Assembly: GCA_900759455.1 (NCBI GenBank)
Contig: CAAEVI010000101.1
Location: 1-11,131, forward strand
Source of the DNA: Erysipelotrichaceae bacterium
Lineage (GTDB): Bacteria > Bacillota_I > Bacilli_A > Erysipelotrichales > Erysipelotrichaceae
Direction: 5' to 3'
Length of the DNA: 11,131 bases
Shown here: one piece after another, positions 6,362 to 11,131 of the stretch
Position numbering within the stretch: position 1 is the first letter of the stretch
How the letters are laid out: each line of letters starts with the position of its first letter
Position numbers and translations under genes: made by a program
The notes under the pieces: generated by a model
Seen by the model: the letters and a program-made list of their open reading frames with translations, nothing else
The model's database searches: none
Told to the model about the DNA's origin: nothing

Positions 6362-7195
6362 ATGAACAGCGTTTCACAGCGTGAAAAGAGATCGGATCAT
6401 TTACTGGAAAAAAACAGGCTTGTTGTTTGTGATCTGGACGGCACATTGCTGAAAACAGATAAAACTTTGGATGAACGTATCATTTCGATCATTCAAAACA
6501 AACAATACATGTTTACGGTGGCTTCCGGACGAAGTGCTGTACTGGTAAAGGATTATGTGGATGCATTGGGGGTTCGAATGCCGTATATTACTAATAACGG
6601 AGCGCAAGTGTATGATGCACGCCATGGCTGCATGAAACAATATGATATTACGCAAGGTGAAGTCGGCTTTATCATAGAACTGGCTAAGAAAATGAAAATT
6701 GAGTGTCATGCCAATTCAGACAGCTGTATTTATACGGTAGGCAGATTAGAACAGATTCGACCGTTTCGTGATCGTTTTGTCGGAAAACTGCCGATCGTGG
6801 ATCATGCTCTGACCGAGCAGATCACTAACGATATCATTTATAAGATCGTTTGTATTGACAGCAGCCTTGAGAAAATGAATGAGTTTGCCAAGCAGGTCAA
6901 CCTTCACTGTTCCGGTGCTTCCTGTGTGCGTTCGGAAGGAAATGCCTATACTGTAGTAAATAAAGAAGCATCCAAAGGGGCGGCATTACGCTATATCATG
7001 GACTTATATCAGATTGACCGAGAAGAAGTTCTTGTGTTTGGCGACAATTATAATGACCTCAGTATGTTTAAAGCGGCAGGAACGAGTGTTGCTATGGAGA
7101 ATGCCGATCGTCAAATTCGGGAACAAGCTGATTTTGTGACTGTTTCCAATGACGAAAACGGTGTTTCAGCATTTTTGATACGCATGCAGAAATAA
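6362..7195 (+). CDS. Cof-type HAD-superfamily hydrolase (sugar-phosphatase-like)
   Basis: This is a cytosolic phosphatase of the Cof/YidA branch (HAD type IIB), which hydrolyses small sugar phosphates or cofactors. It has 277 residues. Motif I is DLDGT (24-28) with nucleophile Asp24 and acid/base Asp26. Motif II is ASGRS (54-58, Ser55). Motif III includes Lys205 (EASKGAAL), and motif IV is GDNYND (227-232) binding magnesium through Asp228 and Asp232. The C2-type cap lies between about residues 85 and 195. The start is ATG 6362 with AAGGAGG at 6346-6352. It begins after the upstream operon's terminator. I see no clear promoter in 6333-6361, so it may depend on readthrough or on a promoter within the terminator region. 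The substrate is unknown; a link to the neighbouring sugar pathway is possible but unproven. Confidence 0.9.
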   Translation: MNSVSQREKRSDHLLEKNRLVVCDLDGTLLKTDKTLDERIISIIQNKQYMFTVASGRSAVLVKDYVDALGVRMPYITNNGAQVYDARHGCMKQYDITQGEVGFIIELAKKMKIECHANSDSCIYTVGRLEQIRPFRDRFVGKLPIVDHALTEQITNDIIYKIVCIDSSLEKMNEFAKQVNLHCSGASCVRSEGNAYTVVNKEASKGAALRYIMDLYQIDREEVLVFGDNYNDLSMFKAAGTSVAMENADRQIREQADFVTVSNDENGVSAFLIRMQK

Positions 7196-7227
7196 AAAAA
7201 GAGATCTTACGATCTCTTCATTTTTTT
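7194..7227. terminator. Bidirectional terminator for the HAD gene and tRNA-Asn copy 1
   Basis: AAGAGATC (7199-7206) pairs with GATCTCTT (7211-7218) around loop TTAC. A T-run follows on the + strand (7221-7227), and an A-run precedes it (7194-7198), giving a T-run on the - strand. It can therefore end HAD transcripts and tRNA-Asn transcripts arriving from the right. Confidence 0.9.
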
Positions 7228-7229
7228 AA

Positions 7230-7305
7230 TGGCGCCTGAAACAGGACTCGAACCTGTGACCTGCCGGTTAACAGCCGGATGCTCTACCTACTGAGCTATT
7301 CAGGC
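7230..7305 (-). tRNA. tRNA-Asn (anticodon GTT), copy 1
   Basis: The 76-nt gene on the - strand runs from 7305 to 7230 with encoded CCA. The acceptor stem GCCTGAA/TTCAGGC is perfect, with discriminator G73. The D-arm is GCTC-AGTAGGTA-GAGC, the anticodon loop CTGTTAA gives GTT, and the T-arm is CAGG-TTCGAGT-CCTG. Positions 27 and 43 appear to be a T-C mismatch at the top of the anticodon stem. The gene is identical to copy 2. Confidence 0.97.
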
Positions 7306-7324
7306 ATTGGATGACTGCCTGTAT

Positions 7325-7353
7325 ATATTAACACAATATTTTCATATTGGCAA
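7325..7353 (-). promoter_or_regulatory. Sigma-A promoter of tRNA-Asn copy 1
   Basis: Read on the - strand: -35 TTGCCA (7353-7348), a 17-nt spacer, and -10 TAATAT (7330-7325), about 20 bp ahead of the tRNA. The -35/spacer overlaps the dyad CAATAT-N4-ATATTG (7334-7349 region). Confidence 0.85.
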
Positions 7354-7373
7354 TGAAAAAATACATATATTTT

Positions 7374-7410
7374 GTAAAAAAAGAGATCTTACGATCTCTT
7401 CGTTTTTTAA
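7374..7410 (-). terminator. Terminator of tRNA-Asn copy 2
   Basis: The same hairpin as after copy 1: AAGAGATC (7381-7388), loop TTAC, GATCTCTT (7393-7400). On the - strand it is followed by a T-run (complement of 7376-7380). It separates the two tRNA units. Confidence 0.88.
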
Positions 7411-7486
7411 TGGCGCCTGAAACAGGACTCGAACCTGTGACCTGCCGGTTAACAGCCGGATGCTCTACCTACTGAGCTATTCAGGC
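7411..7486 (-). tRNA. tRNA-Asn (anticodon GTT), copy 2
   Basis: The 76-nt gene runs from 7486 to 7411 on the - strand with encoded CCA. It is base-for-base identical to copy 1, including the anticodon loop CTGTTAA and the 27-43 mismatch. It has its own promoter and terminator, so the two copies are independent units and not one tandem transcript. Confidence 0.97.
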
Positions 7487-7505
7487 ATTGCTTGATTGCT
7501 CATAC

Positions 7506-7534
7506 ATATTACCACAAGAATGCGTTCTTGGCAA
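7506..7534 (-). promoter_or_regulatory. Sigma-A promoter of tRNA-Asn copy 2
   Basis: Read on the - strand: -35 TTGCCA (7534-7529), 17-nt spacer, -10 TAATAT (7511-7506). The hexamers and spacing are the same as in copy 1, but the spacer sequence differs. An A/T-rich stretch upstream on this strand (about 7535-7560) could act as an UP element. The dyad CAAGAA-N4-TTCTTG (7515-7530) overlaps the -35 and spacer. Confidence 0.88.
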
Positions 7535-7636
7535 GATAATTTTTAAAAAAAGTATAATTTTAGACGGAATTTCAGACGGATTTATAAAATAATACTACGA
7601 TCAAAGCGCAATGTATTCGCTTCTTTTTGGGCGCTG

Positions 7637-7662
7637 TGTTATACTTAAGGCAGATATTCTGC
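7637..7662 (+). promoter_or_regulatory. Extended -10 promoter and dyad ahead of the DtxR-type regulator
   Basis: TGT-TATACT (7637-7645) is an extended -10 element; no good -35 is seen. Just downstream, GCAGA-TAT-TCTGC (7650-7662) is a perfect 13-bp dyad around the expected start of transcription, where a repressor would block its own promoter. Autoregulation is inference. The rest of 7535-7636 holds an A/T-rich stretch and two copies of AGACGGA at 7562 and 7574. Confidence 0.55.
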
Positions 7663-7677
7663 TTGATATAGGAGTGA

Positions 7678-8049
7678 ATGATGATGAATATATATGAATC
7701 CGGCGAGGATTATTTAGAAACGATTTATAAACTCAATGAGGAACACGGGCATGTACGCTCCATTGATATCGCCAGAGAATTGAATTATTCAAAGCCAAGC
7801 GTATCACGGGCTATGAGCATTTTGAAAGAGCGTGGTTTAATTGAGATCACGGATCGGGAGATTACGCTGACGGAAGAAGGGGAAAAGATCGCGTCTAATA
7901 TTTATGAACGGCATCGTTACCTGCAGGGCTTTTTGCAGGAACTGGGGGTTGATGCGCAGACGGCCGAACATGATGCCTGCCGTATGGAACATGTGCTCAG
8001 TGAGGACAGTTACCGGCTGTTGAAGGCATTCATCGATGAACATCGCTAA
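7678..8049 (+). CDS. DtxR/MntR-family metal-dependent transcriptional regulator, short form
   Basis: This 123-residue DNA-binding protein controls genes in response to Fe(II) or Mn(II). A winged helix occupies about residues 10-70 (SGEDYLETIYKL, then SIDIARELNYSKPSVSRAM). A helical metal-binding and dimerisation region follows. Counting from 7678, possible ligands are Asp11, Glu14, His79, His98, Cys101, Glu104 and His105. The DACRMEH segment carries the cysteine seen in the iron-type DtxR (ACRWEH) where MntR of Bacillus has glutamate. Like MntR it has no C-terminal SH3-like domain, and it is shorter than MntR. ATG 7678, 7681 and 7684 are all in frame; GGAG at 7671-7674 favours 7681 or 7684. 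No metal transporter gene is adjacent, so its targets lie elsewhere. Confidence 0.88.
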   Translation: MMMNIYESGEDYLETIYKLNEEHGHVRSIDIARELNYSKPSVSRAMSILKERGLIEITDREITLTEEGEKIASNIYERHRYLQGFLQELGVDAQTAEHDACRMEHVLSEDSYRLLKAFIDEHR

Positions 8050-8087
8050 AAAATAAACAGAAGGAATGATCCTTCTGTTTATTTTTT
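8048..8087. terminator. Shared bidirectional terminator between convergent genes
   Basis: Bases 8048-8065 are perfectly complementary to 8070-8087 (18-bp stem, loop ATGA), with A-rich and T-rich outer parts giving T-runs in both directions. The arms contain the end of the regulator's stop codon (8047-8049) and the stop codon of the - strand PHP gene (8081-8079). Confidence 0.93.
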
Positions 8088-8961
8088 TAATGCACTTAGA
8101 AACTGTGTCAGTTTTTTCTGGCGCCATTCCTCCTGGAGATCATAATGATAGTCTCCCATTTCGATCTGTGGTTTGAAAGGACCGTGAAAATCGCTGCCGA
8201 AGGTGGCCAGACAGTCTTTTTTATCGCAGTATGCAGCATAAAAATGATTTTGTTGTGCACTGTGATAATTTGAAAAAGCCTCTATGCCGGCAATTCCTGT
8301 TTTCAGTGCACGGTCAAGAAGGGGTTCGTTGTGATCAAAGGTGTGATAGGGATGGGCGATAATGGCGATGCCGCCGGCATTGTGAATGTGCTGTATGTTT
8401 TCTTTCAGCCCGGGATAGTCGACAGATACATGACAGGGGCCTTCGGCACTGCAGTAATCCCAGAAAAAGAATACGTTCCCGCCTTCTTTGCGATAAGGGT
8501 CGAAAGCGGTGATTTCACGGTATCGGGAATCAGACAGGATATCTTGGATAACTGAGGCAAAGGGGGTAGTGCTGGCAGCGGCAACATTCATCAGGCGTTC
8601 CGATTCCGGCTGTAAATGGAAGTAATCAATTACTTTTTCGATTCGCTCTTTCAATGCTTTTTTTTTCAAGATTGTCAATTTTCTTTGAAAGATCTGTGAA
8701 ATAAGGATAAGACGGATCAATATTATATCCCAGTATATGGATTTCATGGCCTTCAAAAAGTGTATCCAGCTCGATGCCTGCAATAACTGATAGATTTTGT
8801 TTACTGCCCTCTTTCATGATTGCGGGGATTCCGGCGGTTGTATTATGATCGCATAAGGCAATCAGGTCTAGTTTTTTTTCTTTGGCACGGGCAATCAGTT
8901 CTTTTTCGCTGTAAAAGCCGTCATGGCTGTTGACTGAGTGCATGTGAAGATCGAAATGCAT
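8079..8961 (-). pseudogene. PHP-domain phosphoesterase, frameshifted at a poly-A run
   Basis: Both halves belong to a PHP-family metal-dependent phosphoesterase of the YciV/TrpH (nucleoside 3',5'-bisphosphate phosphatase, RNase AM) type. From ATG 8961, with AAGGAGG upstream, the N-terminal half reads DLHMHS (His6, His8), CDHN (Asp38-His39-Asn40), GIELDT (Glu64) and HEIHILGYN (His75). That frame then runs into a stop after the run of nine A (T at 8658-8666). Dropping one A joins it to the second frame, which carries IIAHPYHT, GSDFHGP and a normal C-terminus, giving about 293 residues, the family length. The remaining catalytic motifs are intact, so the lesion is recent, an assembly error in a homopolymer, or rescued by transcriptional slippage. 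Translation of the uncorrected frame would stop at 111 residues and be inactive. Confidence 0.85.
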
Positions 8962-8990
8962 GAAAAAAGCCTCCTTTTTTGGCGAAGAAT

Positions 8991-9023
8991 TGTGCTTGAC
9001 GCAACTTCAGCACATAGTATAAT
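8991..9023 (+). promoter_or_regulatory. Promoter of the PfkB kinase gene with overlapping dyad
   Basis: TTGACG (8996-9001), a 16-nt spacer and TATAAT (9018-9023) form a strong sigma-A promoter, leaving a leader of roughly 85 nt before ATG 9117. TGTGCT (8991-8996) and AGCACA (9009-9014) form a dyad across the -35 region, a plausible operator. On the other strand AATTATACT gives a weak TATACT that might serve the divergent PHP gene. I see no recognisable riboswitch in the leader. Confidence 0.75.
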
Positions 9024-9116
9024 TGAAAATAGAAAGAAATGCCAGATAGTGACAGGAAAATGAAAAAAGTTTTTGCATAGAATGATAATATTGTTAGCGA
9101 TAAAAAGGAGGCAGCT

Positions 9117-10052
9117 ATGATCTATACATTAACTGTAAACCCATCTCTGGATTATGTAATAAAATTAAAAAACTTCGAAGCGGGAGGCATTTACCGGACC
9201 AATGAAGAAGAACTGATCTACGGCGGCAAAGGTGTAAATGTTTCCGTGATGCTTCATAACCTTGGCATAGAATCTTTGGCTTTAGGGTTTGTGGCGGGAG
9301 ATACCGGTATTCTTTATGAAAGCGGTCTTCGCGCTACCGGCATCCGGACATCATTTCTGAGCGTAAGTGAAGGAATGACAAGGATCAATGTAAAAATCAG
9401 TTCCGATGATGAAACGGAAATCAACGGGCAGGGATCACGGCCTACCGAAGAAGATCTGGAAAAGATGAAGGCCCGTCTTGCTTTGTTGAAGCAGGGAGAT
9501 ATTCTGGTTGTGTCGGGAAGCGTGCAGAAATGCATCCCGGATGCTTTTTATGCGCAGATCGTACGGGAAGCAAATAGGAACGGTGTTCTTTGTGTCGTAG
9601 ACACCAGCGGGGCGCCGCTGCTTCATGTGCTGGAAGAAAAACCGTTTTTGATCAAACCAAATATTCAGGAACTGGAAGAGATTTTTCAATGTCCGATGCG
9701 TGAAGGTCTGCTGCTCTCCAGCATGCAGGCGATTCAGCAAAAAGGAGTTCGAAATGTCCTGGTTTCCTGCGGAGAAAAAGGGGCATATCTCCTGGATGAA
9801 CGGGGAGCGTTCCTTTACGGAACAAGTTTGCAGGGGAAGGTCGTCAGCACAGTTGGCTGCGGTGATGCCATGGTTGCAGGCTTTATGTACGGATGGCTGA
9901 AAGCAGGCGATTATGAAGAGGCGTTCCGCATGGCGATTGCTGCCGGAGGAGCGACTGCATTTACAAACGGTATTGCCGGAGGAAAAGCAGTTCAGAAAGT
10001 TATTGACGATGTCAAGATTGAAGTTATGCGGCCGGCCAACGGATCACAGTGA
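9117..10052 (+). CDS. fruK: 1-phosphofructokinase-type PfkB family sugar kinase
   Basis: This cytosolic kinase most likely phosphorylates fructose 1-phosphate to fructose 1,6-bisphosphate with ATP. It has 311 residues, the usual FruK length. The N-terminus MIYTLTVNPSLDYVI is typical of FruK/LacC. Motif YGGKGVN (35-41), NGQG (103-106) and KPN (180-182) follow, and the PfkB signature 2 is STVGCGDAMVAG (244-255) with catalytic base Asp250. Most FruK proteins read GAGDSMVAG, so Cys248 and Ala251 are unusual. The start is ATG 9117 with AAAAGGAGG just upstream. Fructose operons normally carry fruR and the fructose PTS fruA next to fruK; neither is present. Tagatose-6-phosphate kinase (LacC) is the main alternative, less likely by eye. 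Confidence 0.85.
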   Translation: MIYTLTVNPSLDYVIKLKNFEAGGIYRTNEEELIYGGKGVNVSVMLHNLGIESLALGFVAGDTGILYESGLRATGIRTSFLSVSEGMTRINVKISSDDETEINGQGSRPTEEDLEKMKARLALLKQGDILVVSGSVQKCIPDAFYAQIVREANRNGVLCVVDTSGAPLLHVLEEKPFLIKPNIQELEEIFQCPMREGLLLSSMQAIQQKGVRNVLVSCGEKGAYLLDERGAFLYGTSLQGKVVSTVGCGDAMVAGFMYGWLKAGDYEEAFRMAIAAGGATAFTNGIAGGKAVQKVIDDVKIEVMRPANGSQ

Positions 10053-10064
10053 ATGGGTCATTTG

Positions 10065-10114
10065 CAATAAAAAATAAAAAAATAAAAATAAAAATTATAA
10101 TTTTTTTAAAAAAA
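10065..10114. other. A/T-only low-complexity spacer after fruK
   Basis: After a short tail the sequence becomes AAAAATA-like repeats, then the perfect palindrome AAAAATTATAATTTTT (10090-10105) and TTTTTTTAAAAAAA (10101-10114). No G/C-rich terminator stem follows fruK. The tract could act as an UP element for the tRNA-Leu promoter right after it, or as a weak termination zone. Confidence 0.5.
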
Positions 10115-10118
10115 GGGG

Positions 10119-10147
10119 TAGACAAATATTGAAATCTATTGTATATT
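10119..10147 (+). promoter_or_regulatory. Sigma-A promoter of tRNA-Leu(CAG)
   Basis: TAGACA (10119-10124), a 17-nt spacer and TATATT (10142-10147), ending 12 bp before the tRNA. The A/T tract upstream would strengthen it. Confidence 0.8.
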
Positions 10148-10159
10148 ATTGGGGCAGAC

Positions 10160-10244
10160 GCGGAGGTGGTGAAACGGCAGACACGCTGTCTTCAGGCGGC
10201 AGTGCCCACAAGGCGTGAGGGTTCAAATCCCTTCCTCCGCACCA
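10160..10244 (+). tRNA. tRNA-Leu (anticodon CAG)
   Basis: An 85-nt class II tRNA with encoded CCA. The acceptor stem GCGGAGG/CCTCCGC is perfect, with discriminator A. The anticodon stem CTGTC/GGCAG encloses loop TTCAGGC, giving CAG. It has a long variable arm and T-loop GTTCAAATC. Confidence 0.96.
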
Positions 10245-10254
10245 ATAAGCAAAT

Positions 10255-10278
10255 AAGGTCTCGAAAGAGACTTTTTTT
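10255..10278 (+). terminator. Terminator after tRNA-Leu(CAG)
   Basis: AAGGTCTC (10255-10262), loop GAAA, GAGACTTT (10267-10274) with one G-U pair, then T to 10278. Confidence 0.92.
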
Positions 10279-10354
10279 GTATGCTTTCAAAATCACTTCT
10301 AAATTTTTTTCTTATTTTTATCTCTTACTACTGGAATTTATGTAAAAAGTGTTG

Positions 10355-10360
10355 TATAAT
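10355..10360 (+). promoter_or_regulatory. -10 element of the tRNA-Leu(GAG) promoter
   Basis: A consensus TATAAT lies 13 bp before the tRNA. The 17-nt-spaced -35 would be TGGAAT (10332-10337), a weak match. Confidence 0.65.
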
Positions 10361-10373
10361 ATCACCTGCAAAT

Positions 10374-10457
10374 GATGCCGTGGTGGAATGGCAGACACGC
10401 TACTTTGAGGGGGTAGTGGGGCAACCCGTGTGAGTTCAAGTCTCATCGGCATCACCA
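10374..10457 (+). tRNA. tRNA-Leu (anticodon GAG)
   Basis: An 84-nt class II tRNA with encoded CCA. The acceptor stem GATGCCG/CGGCATC is perfect. The anticodon stem CTACT/GGTAG encloses loop TTGAGGG, giving GAG. It has a long variable arm and T-arm TGAG-TTCAAGT-CTCA. Confidence 0.96.
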
Positions 10458-10467
10458 GTAAATAAAG

Positions 10468-10491
10468 AAAGCATGGAAACATGCTTTTTTT
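10468..10491 (+). terminator. Terminator after tRNA-Leu(GAG)
   Basis: AAAGCATG (10468-10475), loop GAAA, CATGCTTT (10480-10487), T-run continuing to 10491. Confidence 0.92.
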
Positions 10492-10543
10492 CTGTCTTTT
10501 AAGTAAATGTTCAGAAAAGCGACACAATTCTTTATTTTTGCTG

Positions 10544-10552
10544 TGCTAAAAT
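10544..10552 (+). promoter_or_regulatory. Extended -10 promoter of the small membrane protein gene
   Basis: TGC-TAAAAT (10544-10552) is an extended -10 element 24 bp before the start codon. No clear -35 is seen upstream. Confidence 0.45.
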
Positions 10553-10576
10553 AACCGGGAGAAGGAGAGATAAAAA

Positions 10577-10963
10577 ATGAAGAAAAAGAAACGTGTCAAA
10601 GCCGGATCCATCGCTTTGTATGTGCTGGCAGTGGTCCTGCTGTGTTATGGAGCTTATATGTTCTATAGTGCTTATGCGTATGTATCTGAGTATTACGGAT
10701 ATCAGGGCATGAGCATCATGGAGAATTTAGGAGAAGCGCTGCAGTATATGGTCAGCCAGTCCTGCCTGTATGTGTTCTTTTCGATTCTGTTTTATGTGAG
10801 CGGCGTGCTTTTACAGAAGCTCAATGATTTGCTGCAGTATGTTTCATGCAGTGAGCAAATTGATGTTCAGGAAGAAAATGATGAAGTATTGCCGGTAGAA
10901 GAAGCCGTATCTGAAGAAGAAACAGTGATCCAGGAGGATGAGGCGGAAGCACTGGAGGCTTAG
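10577..10963 (+). CDS. Small two-helix membrane protein with acidic tail, function unknown
   Basis: I do not recognise this 128-residue protein. It starts with a basic stretch (MKKKKRVK), then a hydrophobic helix at about 11-35, a tyrosine-rich loop (about 30-45), a second helix at about 60-80, and a C-terminal tail from about 90 that is strongly acidic (repeated Glu/Asp with Val). The basic N-terminus suggests both ends face the cytoplasm, with a short external loop, so the acidic tail would be cytosolic. The start at 10577 is supported by GAAGGAGA upstream. It is monocistronic, lying between the tRNA-Leu terminator and its own terminator. No signal peptidase site or catalytic motif is visible. 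Confidence 0.75.
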   Translation: MKKKKRVKAGSIALYVLAVVLLCYGAYMFYSAYAYVSEYYGYQGMSIMENLGEALQYMVSQSCLYVFFSILFYVSGVLLQKLNDLLQYVSCSEQIDVQEENDEVLPVEEAVSEEETVIQEDEAEALEA

Positions 10964-10973
10964 CCGTGAAGCG

Positions 10974-11003
10974 ACCATTGATGTGAATCATCAATGGTTT
11001 TTT
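10974..11003 (+). terminator. Terminator after the small membrane protein gene
   Basis: ACCATTGATG (10974-10983) and CATCAATGGT (10989-10998) form a perfect 10-bp stem with a 5-nt loop, followed by a T-run. Confidence 0.93.
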
Positions 11004-11041
11004 ATCAAAAAAAAGACCCGTATGTATCGGAAATAGTAAAA

Positions 11042-11131
11042 TGGACCCTGTAAAACGGACACCAGAAAAAAACCACCCAAGAGGATGAAAGCTGGATTCT
11101 GTATTACAGGATCCTTTTTCTTTATGGTACA
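11042..11131. mobile_element. Possible insertion-sequence end, cut by the window edge
   Basis: TGGACCCTGTAAAACGGACA (11042-11061) begins with TG and resembles by eye the terminal repeats of IS3/IS150-type elements. It is followed by a hairpin (GGATTCTGT 11094-11102, loop ATT, ACAGGATCC 11106-11114, then TTTTT) of the kind often found just inside IS ends. Within it, GTAAAATGGACCC (11036-11048) and GTAAAACGGACAC (11050-11062) form a 14-bp-period direct repeat. No transposase sequence is in view, so this call is tentative. Confidence 0.35.

Larger units (their letters stand above)
7193..7490. repeat. Direct duplication of a tRNA-Asn plus terminator unit
   Basis: Bases 7193-7309 and 7375-7490 are near-identical: A-run, hairpin, T-run, the whole tRNA-Asn, and ATTG after it. 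The only differences I see are an A/G change and one T more or less just after the hairpin. The 65 bp between the units, which carry promoter 1, differ from the sequence upstream of copy 2 except for the promoter hexamers. Confidence 0.9.

Noticed and set aside
7193..7490. CRISPR-like or phage attachment repeat
   Set aside because: The repeated unit is fully explained by duplicated tRNA-Asn genes with terminators; there are only two copies and no integrase nearby.
8331..8555. 74-codon + strand frame opposite the PHP gene
   Set aside because: The - strand frame carries the PHP catalytic motifs, so this is a shadow.
8079..8783. Separate - strand gene starting at ATG 8783
   Set aside because: Its first ~38 residues are an out-of-frame reading of the PHP N-terminal half; the rest is the C-terminal half of the same broken gene.
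9024..9116. Riboswitch in the fruK leader
   Set aside because: I found no stable stem set or known aptamer core in this short A-rich leader.
10139..10345. 68-codon + strand frame over tRNA-Leu(CAG)
   Set aside because: It runs through a perfect tRNA and its terminator.

Overview
The window looks like chromosomal DNA from a low-to-moderate GC Firmicute. Genes have strong AAGGAGG-type ribosome binding sites, sigma-A promoters (TTGnnn-N17-TATAAT type), and short hairpin-plus-T-run terminators between compact operons. The tRNA genes encode their CCA ends. The gene content would fit a gut Erysipelotrichia/Clostridia-like fermenter, but that placement is inference. No plasmid, phage or CRISPR signature is visible.

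Region 1 (about 1-6332, all + strand) is a sugar-uptake and catabolism operon. In order it encodes mannose-family PTS EIIC and EIID, a D-2-hydroxyacid dehydrogenase, a KpsF/GutQ-type SIS sugar-phosphate isomerase without CBS domains, PTS EIIA, a CdaR-like (PucR-type HTH) regulator, PTS EIIB and a DHDPS/KDG-aldolase-family lyase, ending at a strong terminator. The EII subunits are scattered among the enzymes. A hairpin with a T-run follows EIID inside the operon, and an AT-only dyad lies between EIIA and the regulator. The enzymes suggest that a sugar or sugar acid is phosphorylated on entry, isomerised and/or reduced, and cleaved by a class I aldolase. The substrate cannot be read from the sequence. 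The operon may begin upstream of base 1.

Region 2 (6346-7534) holds a Cof-type HAD phosphatase (+), then two identical tRNA-Asn(GTT) genes on the - strand. Each tRNA has its own promoter and terminator, in a near-perfect duplicated unit of about 117 bp.

Region 3 (7637-8961) has a short DtxR/MntR-type metalloregulator (+) behind an extended -10 promoter with a dyad near the expected start of transcription. It converges on a PHP-domain phosphoesterase gene (-) that is frameshifted at a run of nine A. The two genes share an 18-bp perfect hairpin terminator.

Region 4 (8991-10491) has a solitary 1-phosphofructokinase-type PfkB kinase gene with a good promoter and overlapping dyad. An extremely A/T-rich spacer follows, then tRNA-Leu(CAG) and tRNA-Leu(GAG), each with its own promoter and GAAA-loop terminator.

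Region 5 (10544-11131) has an unrecognised small two-helix membrane protein with an acidic tail and a terminator. The last 90 bp may be the end of an insertion sequence cut off by the window.
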